DNA of 58,918 nucleotides from Clostridia bacterium (lineage in GTDB: Bacteria > Bacillota > Clostridia > Oscillospirales > CAG-272): NCBI GenBank assembly GCA_017411745.1, contig JAFQPM010000012.1, forward strand, positions 1 to 58,918, in the 5' to 3' direction. Made by a program: the position numbers and the translations under genes. The notes beneath the pieces were generated by a model. It was given only the letters and a program-made list of their open reading frames with translations, did no database searches and had not been told where the DNA came from. Shown here one piece after another: positions 16,505 to 27,500 of this stretch (the first letter of the stretch is position 1; each line of letters opens with the position of its first letter).

Positions 16505-17326
16505 TCATTGTTTTCCGAAGATCATCATAACACCGCGTATCAACCACGCAATCATCAGCAAGACCACGCAGAAAAACGCCGCTATCATAAGGAAAGAGGC
16601 CAAAAATAATCCCGCAGTCACCATCGCCGAGGTCACTACCGCAAGAGCAGGCAAGGAAACGAAATATAATACCACGTCCGCTACAAGCAACACACCCAAA
16701 AGGATCAAAAGCCCTTTAACTCCGCCCCTTATATCCGAGCCGCTGAGCTCCATATGACTCGATATCATAAGCGCAAGAGTGATGAACACCCACCACCAAA
16801 CGTTGTCGGCGTGGGAAAGATCAAAAACCACCAAAAATGCCTTGATTGAGATCGTAAAGATATCCCAAATATCAGCAAAAGCGATTTCGGAATACGAAAA
16901 TTCAGCAATAAGACCTATATTTGAAACAAACTCGTCAAAAACGGTCGGCACAGTAAGTCGCATCAAAAGAAGCAACACGCCGCTTCCGCAGATTATAGGC
17001 GCTATCCCGATAAAAAAGTTTCCTATCTGATGATATATATTTTTCTTGTTGTAAGAATGCTTCACGTATCCAAGATTGCCGTCATTCGCAGCAGGACGGT
17101 ACAGTTTTATCTCATCGACTCTGTGCCCGAACACAAGACACATAAGTGCGTGAGAAAGCTCGTGGACCGGAGTCCCCACCGCGCCCGTGATAACGAGCAG
17201 CAACGGTCCCTTCCTGCCGATCGTTCGACAGAATCCTCGGCGGCAGAGCGCGATAAACAAACCAAACAAAAATATTATTCCAACAGAAAAAACGGTCTGT
17301 GTCAAAAAATTTATTACTATCTCCAC
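16505..17326 (-). CDS. Polytopic membrane protein with HExxH motif (M50-like)
   Basis: A 273-residue hydrophobic protein with about six membrane segments. HELSH at residues 55-59, within TPVHELSHALMC, is the zinc-ligand arrangement of intramembrane (site-2-like, M50) and related metalloproteases; the stretch GNFFIGIAPI further on resembles their second conserved region. A convincing third ligand (such as xDG) was not found, so protease activity is uncertain. The start is a GTG with GGAGG 7 nt upstream. It is 23 bp downstream of a glycoside hydrolase gene and cotranscribed with it. Function unknown. Confidence 0.7.
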   Translation of the reverse strand: MEIVINFLTQTVFSVGIIFLFGLFIALCRRGFCRTIGRKGPLLLVITGAVGTPVHELSHALMCLVFGHRVDEIKLYRPAANDGNLGYVKHSYNKKNIYHQIGNFFIGIAPIICGSGVLLLLMRLTVPTVFDEFVSNIGLIAEFSYSEIAFADIWDIFTISIKAFLVVFDLSHADNVWWWVFITLALMISSHMELSGSDIRGGVKGLLILLGVLLVADVVLYFVSLPALAVVTSAMVTAGLFLASFLMIAAFFCVVLLMIAWLIRGVMMIFGKQ

Positions 17327-17349
17327 TCTGCCACCTCCGATCCAAAAAA

Positions 17350-19434
17350 TTATGTGAGATTTTCTCTTACTACCAAAACGCCCTCGTAAGCAGGGATATC
17401 AAGCGTCAGATCCGAAGAAAGATCAACCGTCTGAATATCTGCCGTCGCAGGATAATATGCGTTTGCCATTCCCTTGTATCCGTCAGCGCAGGACAGCTTG
17501 ACCGACATCGGCTGATCGCTCGCATTGACGAAGAACGACACCTTGCGCTCGTCCGACTTAAAGTCCCCAACAAGAAGCCTCGAAGCAACTCCACTCGTAA
17601 CGCAAGTATCAAATTCAACAGAAACGTAATTCTTAAGAAGCGCCAGCAATCCATCAATATCCTTAGCGTCAAGATGATCCTCGTCCGCAAGCCGACTCAT
17701 AAGCTCCGCGATCCTCTCATCGCCGTTCATCGAATGAGCGTGTTTAGGGGGGTTACCCATAAATATGATATGTCCGCCCGCATTCGCGAATTCCACGAGT
17801 TTTTCAAGCGCACCCACCGAAATATACTCCGCATAAGGAACAACGATCGTCGAATAGCAGCCCAATCCCGTCTTCATTCTGCCGTGCTCTATCTCGGATG
17901 CACAAATGCTCTCCTCGTCAATAGACGAATACATGTATTGATTTTGGAGCAGTTCAAGGCAAATTCTCTCGCAGTCTGCATTTATGTCGACAAGCTCTCC
18001 CTCGCACTGTCCCCATATCTGCGCGTGCAAAACGTCGGCATAGTGGAGCGCCTGAGCCGTAGCCGCGGGATAGAAGACCGCCAATTCTCCGCACTCGACT
18101 ACCTCGTCAAGCACAGTATTGATACGCCCCGCGTACTCGTTGAGCTTATTTATCTCTTCAAGCGTGTAGCTGCGCTGAGGATTGATGATAGTAAAGTCAT
18201 TGATACCCAAAAGTCTGGTGATAGACAATCCGCCGACCGAAACGCCAAAGCCGTCGTACTGCGAAAGAATATTAACTGCATCAGGGTTGAGCTCGATCAT
18301 GACCTCTTTCTTGCAAGCGTGCTTCGCCGCCGACGCAACGTACCTAAGGCCCATATAGTTTCCAATATCACACTGGCTGAGCAGATGATCGGGATCCACC
18401 CAAAGTATATCGACTCCGGGGATCGTCATTCCGCCTATCACATGCATAAAATTACCGCCATAGGTCTCAACGTGATAGTTCATATTCTCTTCAAACAGCA
18501 AATGTCCCGAGGAAGCAACACCGTTAGCCTCGCACCACTCGGATATCTGATCAATATACGACTGCTTGAAAAGCTTGGATACGAGCTGATAATAATTAAG
18601 ACGCACCACGCGGTCGTAATCGGTATCTCCCGAGAATATACTCGGAATATTTATCTCATAACCGAATTTCTCACGGAATTTTTTGTCAAAGTCCTTGGTC
18701 CATACCGCGTAGCGCGCCTTCTCCCTGTTTCCCAGATTGGGCTCGTCGGTGAAGAACGCCTTGATATTGCCAAACGATTCGCCAAGATATTTCTTGTATC
18801 TCTCGTGCGTCAGCTCAATAAATTTCCTGACAGCATCAGGATTGAGCAGATCGACCGTGCGAAGCAGATCAAAATTCGTGCGATCCTCGACCTTATCAAA
18901 GGTATAACGAAGCACGTAAACGTCAAGCGTCCAATCACCCGAAGCCGTAGCAGTTACGGTCTGTTCGGTGGCGTCAAGATCTCTTACGCCGTTCTCGTCA
19001 GTCAGAACTGCGCGCATTATCTTTATCTCAATATCCTTGCCGTCCTCGTCACCGAGAGTATAGCAAGCAATGCCGCCGTTTCCAACCTTCGTTATATGCT
19101 TGATTCCCGTGCCTTCCCACTCGCGATCGGGCTGCTCGTCAAGCACGAGACCGAATGCACGGCCGCTGGGCCATTGATATTCATCGTATATCCAAAGCAC
19201 CATACCTTTGTCCGCGGCATAATCGTAAACCCTTTTCAAGATCTCAAATTCGTGCGGATCCCTAAGGTAGTTCTGATTAAAATTAATGTTTGAAACGATA
19301 CCGCCGTATCCCTCCTTCAAAAACCAATCGACAGGCGCAGTATCTCCGTTAAATCCATAGCTTAACCAAGCAATTCGCTTGTCAAGAGCAGGAGTTTTAA
19401 ATTTTTCTTCAAGCCAAAGCTTTTTATTATCCAT
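17350..19434 (-). CDS. Large cytoplasmic glycoside hydrolase, GH106-like
   Basis: A 694-residue protein without signal peptide. Motifs resemble the alpha-L-rhamnosidase-like GH106 group: LWIYDEYQWPSGRAFG (80-95) and AFFTDEPNLG (227-236), with VASSGHLLFEE (307-317) later; Asp/Glu residues in these are candidates for catalysis. About 60% or more identical over its length to the following secreted protein (19551-22562) by eye, so the two are recent paralogs. Family and substrate are inferred only from motifs and need a profile search. The Shine-Dalgarno is weak. Probably the first gene of a two-gene unit with the HExxH membrane protein, and preceded by the terminator of its paralog. Confidence 0.7.
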   Translation of the reverse strand: MDNKKLWLEEKFKTPALDKRIAWLSYGFNGDTAPVDWFLKEGYGGIVSNINFNQNYLRDPHEFEILKRVYDYAADKGMVLWIYDEYQWPSGRAFGLVLDEQPDREWEGTGIKHITKVGNGGIACYTLGDEDGKDIEIKIMRAVLTDENGVRDLDATEQTVTATASGDWTLDVYVLRYTFDKVEDRTNFDLLRTVDLLNPDAVRKFIELTHERYKKYLGESFGNIKAFFTDEPNLGNREKARYAVWTKDFDKKFREKFGYEINIPSIFSGDTDYDRVVRLNYYQLVSKLFKQSYIDQISEWCEANGVASSGHLLFEENMNYHVETYGGNFMHVIGGMTIPGVDILWVDPDHLLSQCDIGNYMGLRYVASAAKHACKKEVMIELNPDAVNILSQYDGFGVSVGGLSITRLLGINDFTIINPQRSYTLEEINKLNEYAGRINTVLDEVVECGELAVFYPAATAQALHYADVLHAQIWGQCEGELVDINADCERICLELLQNQYMYSSIDEESICASEIEHGRMKTGLGCYSTIVVPYAEYISVGALEKLVEFANAGGHIIFMGNPPKHAHSMNGDERIAELMSRLADEDHLDAKDIDGLLALLKNYVSVEFDTCVTSGVASRLLVGDFKSDERKVSFFVNASDQPMSVKLSCADGYKGMANAYYPATADIQTVDLSSDLTLDIPAYEGVLVVRENLT

Positions 19435-19473
19435 AAAATTCGGTCGCGGAAAGCCCCGCCCTCCATTTCTTTA

Positions 19474-19504
19474 TAAAAATGCCATAGCCCGAACGGGCTA
19501 TGGC
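19474..19504 (-). terminator. Terminator of the secreted glycosidase gene
   Basis: GCCATAGCCCG (19481-19491) pairs perfectly with CGGGCTATGGC (19494-19504); reading leftward an ATTTTTA run follows. Confidence 0.85.
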
Positions 19505-19550
19505 ATATCGTTTTAACCGTACGCCATCATAGGCGAAAGATATTATTCTG

Positions 19551-22500
19551 TTAATCTTCTTTGCGTTTTTTTGCAAATACTGCACCCGCAACGATGGCAG
19601 ATGTCATAACGGCAGCAACACCGCCAAACGAAGACTTACAGCCCTTCTTACCGTTAGATCCCGCATTGTCTGTCTCGTCGTCCGACACCGTACTTTCGAG
19701 CGTGCCACTCTCGGTAGTATCTTCGGTAGTATCTTCGGTGGTCTCGTCGGTAGTCTCCTCGGTAGTTTCTTCTATTCCGTGAGTCAGGTCGTTTTCATCC
19801 TCACGTACTATCAAAACGCCTTGGTACGCAGGGATAGTAACAGTGCAAACACCCTCGGACATATCAACGGTCACTATGTTGCCCGATCCGGGATAGTATA
19901 CGGTAGCAGTACCCTCGTATCCATCGGTGTAATTCCACTTGACAGTTAATTTTGAATCGCTCGAGTTGACCAAGAAGGTAACGTCACGATCCTCAGACTC
20001 AAAGTCACCCATCATAAGTGCCGACGCATTATCGCCCGACGCTCTTACGGTAAGGTTCGTGGAAACACAGCTTCTCACCTTTTTCATCAAAGCGTTTGCC
20101 GAATATATAGCCTCGTTCTCAAATCCCTCCATAATACCTGCTATCTCATCTTCAAGGTCAGGTGTAAGAGCGTGAGTGGGGACCGCATTGTAGAAGAATA
20201 CCGATCCGCCCGCATCCTCAAATGCCGCAAGCTTTTCGAGCGCTTCAACCGAAATATACTCGGTGTAAGGAAGTATCACAGTAGAATAACAGCCAGATCC
20301 GACAACGAGTCTGCCCTCGTCGTTTATCTTTGCGGCGCGAATGCTTTCGTCGTCAAGAACGGTAAATAGATACTGATTCTGCAAAAGGGTCAGACAAAGT
20401 GTCTCGTAATTGGAATTCATCTCTACCGTCGTCGTATCCTTGCCCGAGCTTGAAGAGTGATCTCTGTCGGCATCGTGGTAAGCCTGAATGGTAGCGATAG
20501 GATAGAATACTGCAAGCTCCCCACACTCTACGGTCTCATCAAGGATCGTGTTCAATCTTCCAATATAAGTGTTGAGCTTGTTGATCTCGATATTCGAGTA
20601 GTCTCTTGTAGGATTGATGACGTTATAAATATTAGTTCCAAGCAAACGGGTTATCGAAAGTCCGCCGATAGAGGTCCCGAGAATGTCATCGGTGTAATCG
20701 AGAACGCCTGCCGCATTGGGATTGTACTCTATCATTACGTCCTTCTTGCCCGCGTTTTTAGCGGCAGAAGAGCCGTAACGAAGTCCCATAAAATCTCCGA
20801 TGTTGTTCTGACTGAGCAGATGGTCGGGATCGACCCAAAGGGCATCGACTCCTGGAATCGTCATGCCGCCTACGATCTGCATAAAGTTGCCTCCGTAGGT
20901 CTCGATATGGTCGTTCATATTCTCCTCAAACAAGAAGTGGCCCGATGAAGCAACGTCGTGAACCTCACACCATTCGGTTATCTGATCGACGTAAGACTCC
21001 TTGAACATAGTGGCAACGAGCTGATAATAGTTCATTCTGACCATGCGGTCATACTCGGTCGAGCCTGAAAACAGGCTGGGGATGTTGATATGATAACCGT
21101 AGGTCTCATAGAATCTTTCAGCAAATCCCTTTGTCCAAACAACGTAACCAATCATACCTCTGTTACCAAGCTGAGGCTCGTCGGTAAAGAAGGCAGTAAT
21201 ATTCTTAAAAGAATCACCGAGACGGTCGTAGTACTGCTGATATGTAATATCAATAAAGGATTTAACGGCATCGGGGTTGAGCAGGTCAACGTCGCGCAGA
21301 GTGTCGAAATCGGTCCTGTCCTCTTCTCCGTCGTAAGTGTAACGAAGAACGTATACGTCAAGCGTCCAGTCGCCAAGCGCAGAGGACGAAACGGTTCCGT
21401 TATCGCTAACATTGAGATTTACAGCGCCGTTTCTGTCAGTAAGAACCGCCTGCATAATGCCGATCTCAAGATCAGTGCCGTGCGTATCTCCAAGAGTATA
21501 GGATGCAGTGCCGCCCATACCGGTAAGAACGATGTGCTCAATACCCGTGGATTCCCATTCACGACCCTTCTGAGCATCCAGCACGAGACCGTACGCCTTG
21601 CCGCTGGGCCACTGATATTCGTCGTATATCCAAAGAGTCATTCCCTTGCTTGCCGCGTAATCATATACCGTTTTAAGAATGGCAAACTCATTGGGATCTT
21701 TAAGATATTTCTGATTGAAGTTTACGTTGGAAACGATACCGCCGTAGCCCTCCTTCAGATACTGATCAACGGGAGCAGTGCTTCCGGTAAATCCATAGCT
21801 GAGCCAGTTCATTCTCTTGCTGTAATCGGGATTTTCAAAATCCTCACCAAGCCAGAAATCAGCGTAATTTACGTTGAAGGTCTCCTCTTCTTCGGCAACG
21901 TAATCGGACTGGAAGTTTATAAAGGTAGCCGCGTCCTCCGCAGTCTTATAGAAAGCAATCGCCTTTATGTAATACTGAGTATTCGCGGGGATCTTTCCCA
22001 AGTTGTTGTCGAACATATCAAGTCTTATCTCGGTATACGTTCCGGTATAAGCCTTGTTGGTGGGGGCATAGTACATCGTAGAAAGGTTTGTAAGATTGCA
22101 AACTACAAGTTGCCAATCCTCAGATGCTTTATATCTTATACCCTGACAAGGAAAGTCATTTCCCGTCGTGGTGGTTCTGAAGCGCAGCTCACCTCTGATA
22201 TTGTTCTTGTTGGTCTTTACCAACATAGCAAGATACGGATATTGCTCGCAGTCGATATCCGACGACGGAAGTCTTAACGTTATATAAGGGTCATCACAGT
22301 TTCCACCCGCGTTATCCTGAAAGATCAGCTTAGCCGAGCCATCCACAGCCTCCGCAGACACGTTATGCCCTCCAACGAAGCACGATCCGACGTTGTCGGG
22401 ATCAACGAGGTCGACAAGATAGTCGGGTGCAACGTAGGCGGCATCTCCATCTTCCGCAAAAGCTGAAAGCATCGTACTCAAGCTGCAAGCCACCAAGCAT

Positions 22501-22562
22501 AAGAGCAAAACGACCGCCATTATCTTTACACATGATTTAGAGCAAACAAATTCTTTAAACAT
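19551..22562 (-). CDS. Secreted, membrane-anchored glycoside hydrolase, GH106-like
   Basis: A 1003-residue surface protein. Layout: signal peptide (VLLLCLVACSLSTMLSAFA, cleavage near residue 37), a beta-rich region of about 190 residues that looks like a carbohydrate-binding module (40-225), a glycosidase module (about 250-930) paralogous to the upstream-strand neighbour at 17350-19434 with LWIYDEYQWPSGKAYG and AFFTDEPQLG, an acidic Thr/Glu linker of repeated TTE(D/E) units, and a C-terminal anchor GCKSSFGGVAAVMTSAIVAG followed by KKRKED. There is no LPXTG. The extracellular copy probably opens a glycan whose fragments the cytoplasmic copy finishes. ATG 22562 has AAGGAGG and a promoter at 22618-22646. 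Confidence 0.78.
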   Translation of the reverse strand: MFKEFVCSKSCVKIMAVVLLLCLVACSLSTMLSAFAEDGDAAYVAPDYLVDLVDPDNVGSCFVGGHNVSAEAVDGSAKLIFQDNAGGNCDDPYITLRLPSSDIDCEQYPYLAMLVKTNKNNIRGELRFRTTTTGNDFPCQGIRYKASEDWQLVVCNLTNLSTMYYAPTNKAYTGTYTEIRLDMFDNNLGKIPANTQYYIKAIAFYKTAEDAATFINFQSDYVAEEEETFNVNYADFWLGEDFENPDYSKRMNWLSYGFTGSTAPVDQYLKEGYGGIVSNVNFNQKYLKDPNEFAILKTVYDYAASKGMTLWIYDEYQWPSGKAYGLVLDAQKGREWESTGIEHIVLTGMGGTASYTLGDTHGTDLEIGIMQAVLTDRNGAVNLNVSDNGTVSSSALGDWTLDVYVLRYTYDGEEDRTDFDTLRDVDLLNPDAVKSFIDITYQQYYDRLGDSFKNITAFFTDEPQLGNRGMIGYVVWTKGFAERFYETYGYHINIPSLFSGSTEYDRMVRMNYYQLVATMFKESYVDQITEWCEVHDVASSGHFLFEENMNDHIETYGGNFMQIVGGMTIPGVDALWVDPDHLLSQNNIGDFMGLRYGSSAAKNAGKKDVMIEYNPNAAGVLDYTDDILGTSIGGLSITRLLGTNIYNVINPTRDYSNIEINKLNTYIGRLNTILDETVECGELAVFYPIATIQAYHDADRDHSSSSGKDTTTVEMNSNYETLCLTLLQNQYLFTVLDDESIRAAKINDEGRLVVGSGCYSTVILPYTEYISVEALEKLAAFEDAGGSVFFYNAVPTHALTPDLEDEIAGIMEGFENEAIYSANALMKKVRSCVSTNLTVRASGDNASALMMGDFESEDRDVTFLVNSSDSKLTVKWNYTDGYEGTATVYYPGSGNIVTVDMSEGVCTVTIPAYQGVLIVREDENDLTHGIEETTEETTDETTEDTTEDTTESGTLESTVSDDETDNAGSNGKKGCKSSFGGVAAVMTSAIVAGAVFAKKRKED

Positions 22563-22617
22563 ACATCGTCCTCCTTCAAAAGATTCAATACCAAAGATCG
22601 AATCATACTACACCTTT

Positions 22618-22646
22618 ATTTTATCATAAAGGCTATTTTTTGTCAA
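22618..22646 (-). promoter_or_regulatory. Sigma-A promoter of the secreted glycosidase gene
   Basis: Minus strand TTGACA (22646-22641), 17-bp spacer, TAAAAT (22623-22618). Confidence 0.8.
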
Positions 22647-22664
22647 CAAAAAATCTCAGAACAA

Positions 22665-22715
22665 GAGATAAAAACAGCGCGCACTTAATATTTCCAATCA
22701 GTGCACGCTGTTTTT
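22665..22715 (-). terminator. Terminator of the purine operon after fhs
   Basis: AAAACAGCGCGCACT (22671-22685) pairs with AGTGCACGCTGTTTT (22700-22714) with one C/A-type mismatch; in the minus direction it ends in T5. Confidence 0.85.
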
Positions 22716-22724
22716 ATATTTTCA

Positions 22725-24398
22725 TCAGAACAAACCGCTTATAGTTCCGTTGTCGTCAACGTCGATCTTTTCTGCCGCAGGGACCTTGGGAAGACCCGGC
22801 ATAGTCATAATATCTCCCGTCAGAACGACCACAAATCCCGCGCCTGCCGAAACCTTGACGCTTCGCACGGTAACGGTAAATCCTTCAGGTGCTCCAAGCT
22901 TGGTCGGATCGTCCGAGAAGGAATACTGCGTCTTAGCAACGCAGATAGGACACTTGCCGTATCCAAGAGCTTCAAGCTGAGCGATCTGCTTCTGCGCCGC
23001 AGGAGTAATGTTAATGCCAACACCGCCGTAAACGCGCTTTGTCACCGCTTCGATCTTCTCGGCAATAGAAAGATCGTCGGCATAACTGAAGCTGAAGTCG
23101 TTCGGCTCTTCACAAAGTCTGACTACCTCCTCTGCAAGCGCAACGCCGCCTGCGCCGCCGTCTGCCCAAACGGTAGAAAGAACCACGTTAACACCGAGCG
23201 CCTTGCACTTTTCGATCACAAGATCTATTTCAGCATCGGTATCGGTCGGGAAGCGGTTGACCGCAACCACACAAGGAAGCTTATATACGTTTTTGATATT
23301 CGAAACATGGCGGAGCAGATTGGGAATTCCCTTCTCCAGCGTCTCGAGATTTTCACTGCCCAGTTCGGTCTTGGGCAAGCCTCCGTGCATCTTAAGCGCA
23401 CGAACGGTAGCAACGACAACGACCGCCGAGGGAGTCAGTCCTGCCATACGGCACTTGATATCAAGGAACTTCTCCGCGCCGAGATCGGCACCGAAGCCCG
23501 CCTCGGTAACGGCGTAATCTCCGAGCTTCATCGCCATCTTGGTCGCGATGACCGAGTTACAGCCGTGAGCAATATTCGCGAAAGGACCGCCGTGCACGAA
23601 CGCGGGAGTGCCTTCAAGAGTCTGCACAAGATTAGGCTTGAGCGCATCCTTGAGCAACGCCGCCATAGCTCCGACCGCATTGAGATCGCCTGCCGTAACG
23701 GGCTTTTCATCGTAAGTGTACGCAACGACTATTCTCGAAAGTCTCTCTTTAAGATCAGCGATGGAGGAAGCAAGGCAGAATACCGCCATAATTTCAGAAG
23801 CCACGGTAATATCGTATCCGTCCTCTCTCGGCACACCGTTGACACGGCCGCCAAGACCGTCGGTCACGAAGCGAAGCTGACGGTCGTTCATATCAACGCA
23901 TCTTCTCCACGTAATTCTGCGAGGGTCAATGTTCAGCTTATTGCCTTGATAAATGTGATTGTCAAGCATAGCTGCAAGCAGATTGTTAGCCGCACCGATC
24001 GCGTGGAAGTCACCCGTAAAGTGCAGGTTGATATCCTCCATAGGAACGACCTGCGCGTATCCGCCGCCTGCTGCGCCGCCCTTAACGCCGAAAACAGGGC
24101 CCAAAGAAGGCTCGCGAAGCGCAACGACTACGTTCTTGCCGATCTTCTTAAGACCGTCCGAAAGACCGATCGTCGTGGTCGTCTTTCCCTCTCCCGCAGG
24201 AGTGGGAGTAATAGCGGTCACGAGGATCAGCTTACCGTCCTTGCGATCGCTCTCCTTGAGAAGCGAGTAGTCGACTTTTGCCTTGTAATTTCCATACTGC
24301 TCAAGGTATTTTTCGTCAACTCCCGCAACCTCTGCGATCTCGCGAATGTGCTTCATTTTCGTAGCCTGAGCTATCTCAATATCAGATAAATATGCCAT
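22725..24398 (-). CDS. fhs: Formate-tetrahydrofolate ligase
   Basis: A 557-residue ATP-dependent enzyme joining formate to THF to give 10-formyl-THF. The P-loop is [11 protein letters not shown] (near residues 65-75), followed by [10 protein letters not shown] and [16 protein letters not shown], all hallmark stretches of the family. Length is normal. Its product is the formyl donor for PurN and PurH, encoded upstream in the same transcription direction. It lies 135 bp downstream of purL, separated by hairpin repeat copy C, and is followed by a strong terminator, so it is the last gene of the purine cluster. Confidence 0.97.
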   Translation of the reverse strand: MAYLSDIEIAQATKMKHIREIAEVAGVDEKYLEQYGNYKAKVDYSLLKESDRKDGKLILVTAITPTPAGEGKTTTTIGLSDGLKKIGKNVVVALREPSLGPVFGVKGGAAGGGYAQVVPMEDINLHFTGDFHAIGAANNLLAAMLDNHIYQGNKLNIDPRRITWRRCVDMNDRQLRFVTDGLGGRVNGVPREDGYDITVASEIMAVFCLASSIADLKERLSRIVVAYTYDEKPVTAGDLNAVGAMAALLKDALKPNLVQTLEGTPAFVHGGPFANIAHGCNSVIATKMAMKLGDYAVTEAGFGADLGAEKFLDIKCRMAGLTPSAVVVVATVRALKMHGGLPKTELGSENLETLEKGIPNLLRHVSNIKNVYKLPCVVAVNRFPTDTDAEIDLVIEKCKALGVNVVLSTVWADGGAGGVALAEEVVRLCEEPNDFSFSYADDLSIAEKIEAVTKRVYGGVGINITPAAQKQIAQLEALGYGKCPICVAKTQYSFSDDPTKLGAPEGFTVTVRSVKVSAGAGFVVVLTGDIMTMPGLPKVPAAEKIDVDDNGTISGLF

Positions 24399-24481
24399 TT
24401 ACAAATCCTTTCCTTTTGGAAGCCTGCTCCAAAAGCTTTATATTTAAATTTTACGAACTGTAGAACCAGAATCTATCCTAT

Positions 24482-24528
24482 GGGAAGTTTTTTGGAGGCG
24501 CGGAACCTTTTTACCAAAAAGGTTCCGC
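24482..24528 (-). repeat. Intergenic hairpin repeat, copy C (purL-fhs gap)
   Basis: GCGGAACCTTTTT (24500-24512) and AAAAAGGTTCCGC (24516-24528) form a perfect 13-bp stem with a 3-nt loop, flanked by GGGAAGTTTTTTGGAGGC. Reading leftward, the stem is followed by CTCC and then AAAAAAC, so it lacks a terminator T-run in the operon direction and readthrough into fhs is expected. Confidence 0.75.
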
Positions 24529-24533
24529 ATATC

Positions 24534-27500
24534 TCATTTAAAGTACTTAACCGCGCTTTCAAACATCTTCATATCGAACTCGCCAAGCACGTTCTTGTAA
24601 AGACCGTTACCGATACGCTCGGAGTGACCCATCTTACCGAATACACGTCCGTCGGGCGAGGTAATACCCTCGATCGCCATGACCGAATCGTTGGGATTAT
24701 AGCGAATATCGCTTGTCGCCTGACCGTCAAGGTCAACGTACTGCGTAGCGACCTGACCGTTAGCGATCAGCTGCTTTACAAGCTCGTCGGATGCAAGGAA
24801 ACGACCCTCTCCGTGCGAAATAGCCACGGTGTAAACGTCTCCGACCTCGGTAGCTGCAAGCCAAGGCGACTTGTTGGAGGCAATTCTCGTTCTGACAAGC
24901 TTCGACTGGTGTCTTCCGATAGTGTTAAACGTCAGAGTCGGGCAATTAGCATCGGTATCAATGATCTTACCGTAAGGCACGAGACCGAGCTTTATCAAAG
25001 CCTGGAATCCGTTACAAACACCGCACATAAGACCGTCGCGGTTGTTAAGAAGATCGTGAACTCCGTCCTTGATCTGTGCGTTGCGGAAGAAAGCCATAAT
25101 AAACTTACCCGATCCGTCAGGCTCGTCACCACCCGAGAATCCTCCGGGAACAAACACCATCTGGCTATCAGAAAGCTCCTTCGCGAAATTCTCAACGCTT
25201 CTCTGAATGCCATCCTGAGTCAGATTGTTGATAACGAATATCTTCGCCTCAGCTCCTGCGTCTCTCATAACCTTTGCAGTATCAAATTCGCAGTTCGTGC
25301 CGGGGAATACGGGAATAAGCACCTTCGGCTTCGCTACCTTGACAGCAGGAGCGACCCTGCTTTCAGCATTGAAGCTTATATTCTCGTAAAGCTTGTTGTC
25401 GTCCTTTTCAAGCGTCGGGAAAACTCCCTCAAGCTTGCCCTCATACAGCTTATCAAGCTCCGTCAAGGAAACCTGTTCATCACCACGAGAGATCATGCCG
25501 TCATCGGTGAAATATCCGACAATCATGCCCTCTGCATCGGAGTCGACCTCAAGCAGAAAAGCACCGTAGCAATAGTTGAATATCGCTCTGTTGCACATAG
25601 ATTCGTCAAATCTGAATCCAAGACCGTTACCGATACACATCTTGTATACCGCCTCGGCAATACCGCCAAAGGTAGGAGTGTAAGCCGAATATACCTTGCC
25701 TGCTCTCATAAGCGCCGTGACCTTGTTGAAAGTCTCGATCAGAGAGCTTGCCACGGGAAGATTATCCTCGCCATACTTGGGCGCAATGCAGATAAGCTTG
25801 TGTCCTGCCGCCTTCGCGTCGTTAGTAACGACCTCGTCAACCTTACCCGTGGTAACAGCGAAGGAAACGAGCGTGGGAGGAACGTCAAGCTGCTCAAACG
25901 AACCACTCATCGAGTCCTTTCCACCGATAGCGGCAACGCCAAGCTCAACTTGAGCACGGAACGCGCCAAGCAGCGCCGCCAAGGGCTTGCCCCAGCGTCT
26001 GATATCTCCCTTGGGCTTTTCAAAATACTCCTGGAAGGTCAGGTAAACGTCCTCGTAGGAAGCGCCTGCCGCGATAAGCTTTGCAAGGCTCTCGACTACC
26101 GCAAGATACGCCGAGTGGTAGGGCGATTTTTCAGCAATATAGGGATTGTATCCCCAAGACATATAGGAGCAGGTATCGGTGTGCTTCTGCTCGACCGAAA
26201 CCTTGTGAACCATAGCCTGAATAGGAGTTTTCTGATGCTTACCGCCAAAGGGCATAAGCACCGTTCCCGCACCTATCGTCGAGTCAAATCTTTCGGAAAG
26301 ACCACGCTTCGAGCAGACGTTGAGATCTGCCGCCAGCGCCTTATATCCCTCTGCGAAATCCTCCACATAGTCCTTTTCATAGTCGCAATCCGCCGCCACG
26401 GGAGCAATGTCAATATGCTTCTCCGCACCGTTGGAGTTGAGGAATTCACGCGAGAGATCAATAACCGTCTTGCCGTTCCAATGAACGCGAAGTCTGGGCT
26501 CCTCGGTAACTCGAGCCACGACCGTCGCCTCAAGATTCTCACTCTCGGCAAGAGCCATAAATCTCTCTATATTTTCTTTTTCAATAACGACAGCCATTCT
26601 CTCCTGCGACTCGGATATCGCAAGCTCTGTGCCGTCAAGTCCCTCGTATTTCTTCGGGACCTTGTTAAGATCAATGTCAAGACCGTCCGCAAGCTCGCCG
26701 ATCGCAACCGAAACGCCGCCCGCGCCGAAGTCGTTACATCTCTTTATCATTCTGCAAGCCTCTGCGTTTCTGAACAGACGCTGAAGCTTTCTTTCCTCGG
26801 GCGCATTACCCTTCTGTACCTCTGCACCGCAGGTCTCGACCGAATGAGAATCGTGCGCCTTGGATGATCCGGTAGCACCGCCAACGCCGTCACGTCCGGT
26901 ACGTCCGCCAAGCAGAACGACAACGTCGCCGTCGAGAGGGCACTCGCGTCTGACGTTCTCGGCAGGAGTAGCCGCGATGACCGCACCGATCTCCATTCTC
27001 TTGGCCGCATAACCGGGGTGATAAAGCTCGTCGACCATGCCCGTAGCAAGACCGATCTGGTTACCGTAGGACGAGTACCCCGCCGCCGCGGTCTGTACGA
27101 TCTTTCTCTGAGGAAGCTTGCCCTTTATTGTCTCTGAAACGGGAACTGTGGGATCAGCCGCACCGGTCACACGCATCGCCGCGTAAACGTAGGAGCGTCC
27201 CGAAAGCGGGTCGCGGATCGCACCACCAATGCAGGTTGCCGCACCGCCGAAGGGCTCGATCTCGGTGGGGTGGTTGTGAGTCTCGTTTTTGAAAAGCAAG
27301 AGCCAATCCTCATCGACTCCGTCAACCGTTACCTTTATCTTGACGGTACAAGCGTTGATCTCCTCGCTCTCGTCAAGCTTCTGGAGCTGACCCGTCTTTT
27401 TAAGATATTTTGCCGCAAGAGTACCGATATCCATAAGATTCTGCGGCTTCGTTCTGCCAAGCGCTTCACGCGTAGCAAGATACTGCTTGTAAGTCTTCTC

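Noticed and set aside
17299..19293. 664-codon plus-strand reading frame
   Set aside because: It lies opposite the glycosidase at 17350-19434, which has clear motifs. The frame is a codon-bias shadow with many Arg/Ser/Leu residues and no motif or Shine-Dalgarno site.
24480..26867. 795-codon plus-strand reading frame
   Set aside because: Antisense shadow of purL, whose motifs on the minus strand are unambiguous.
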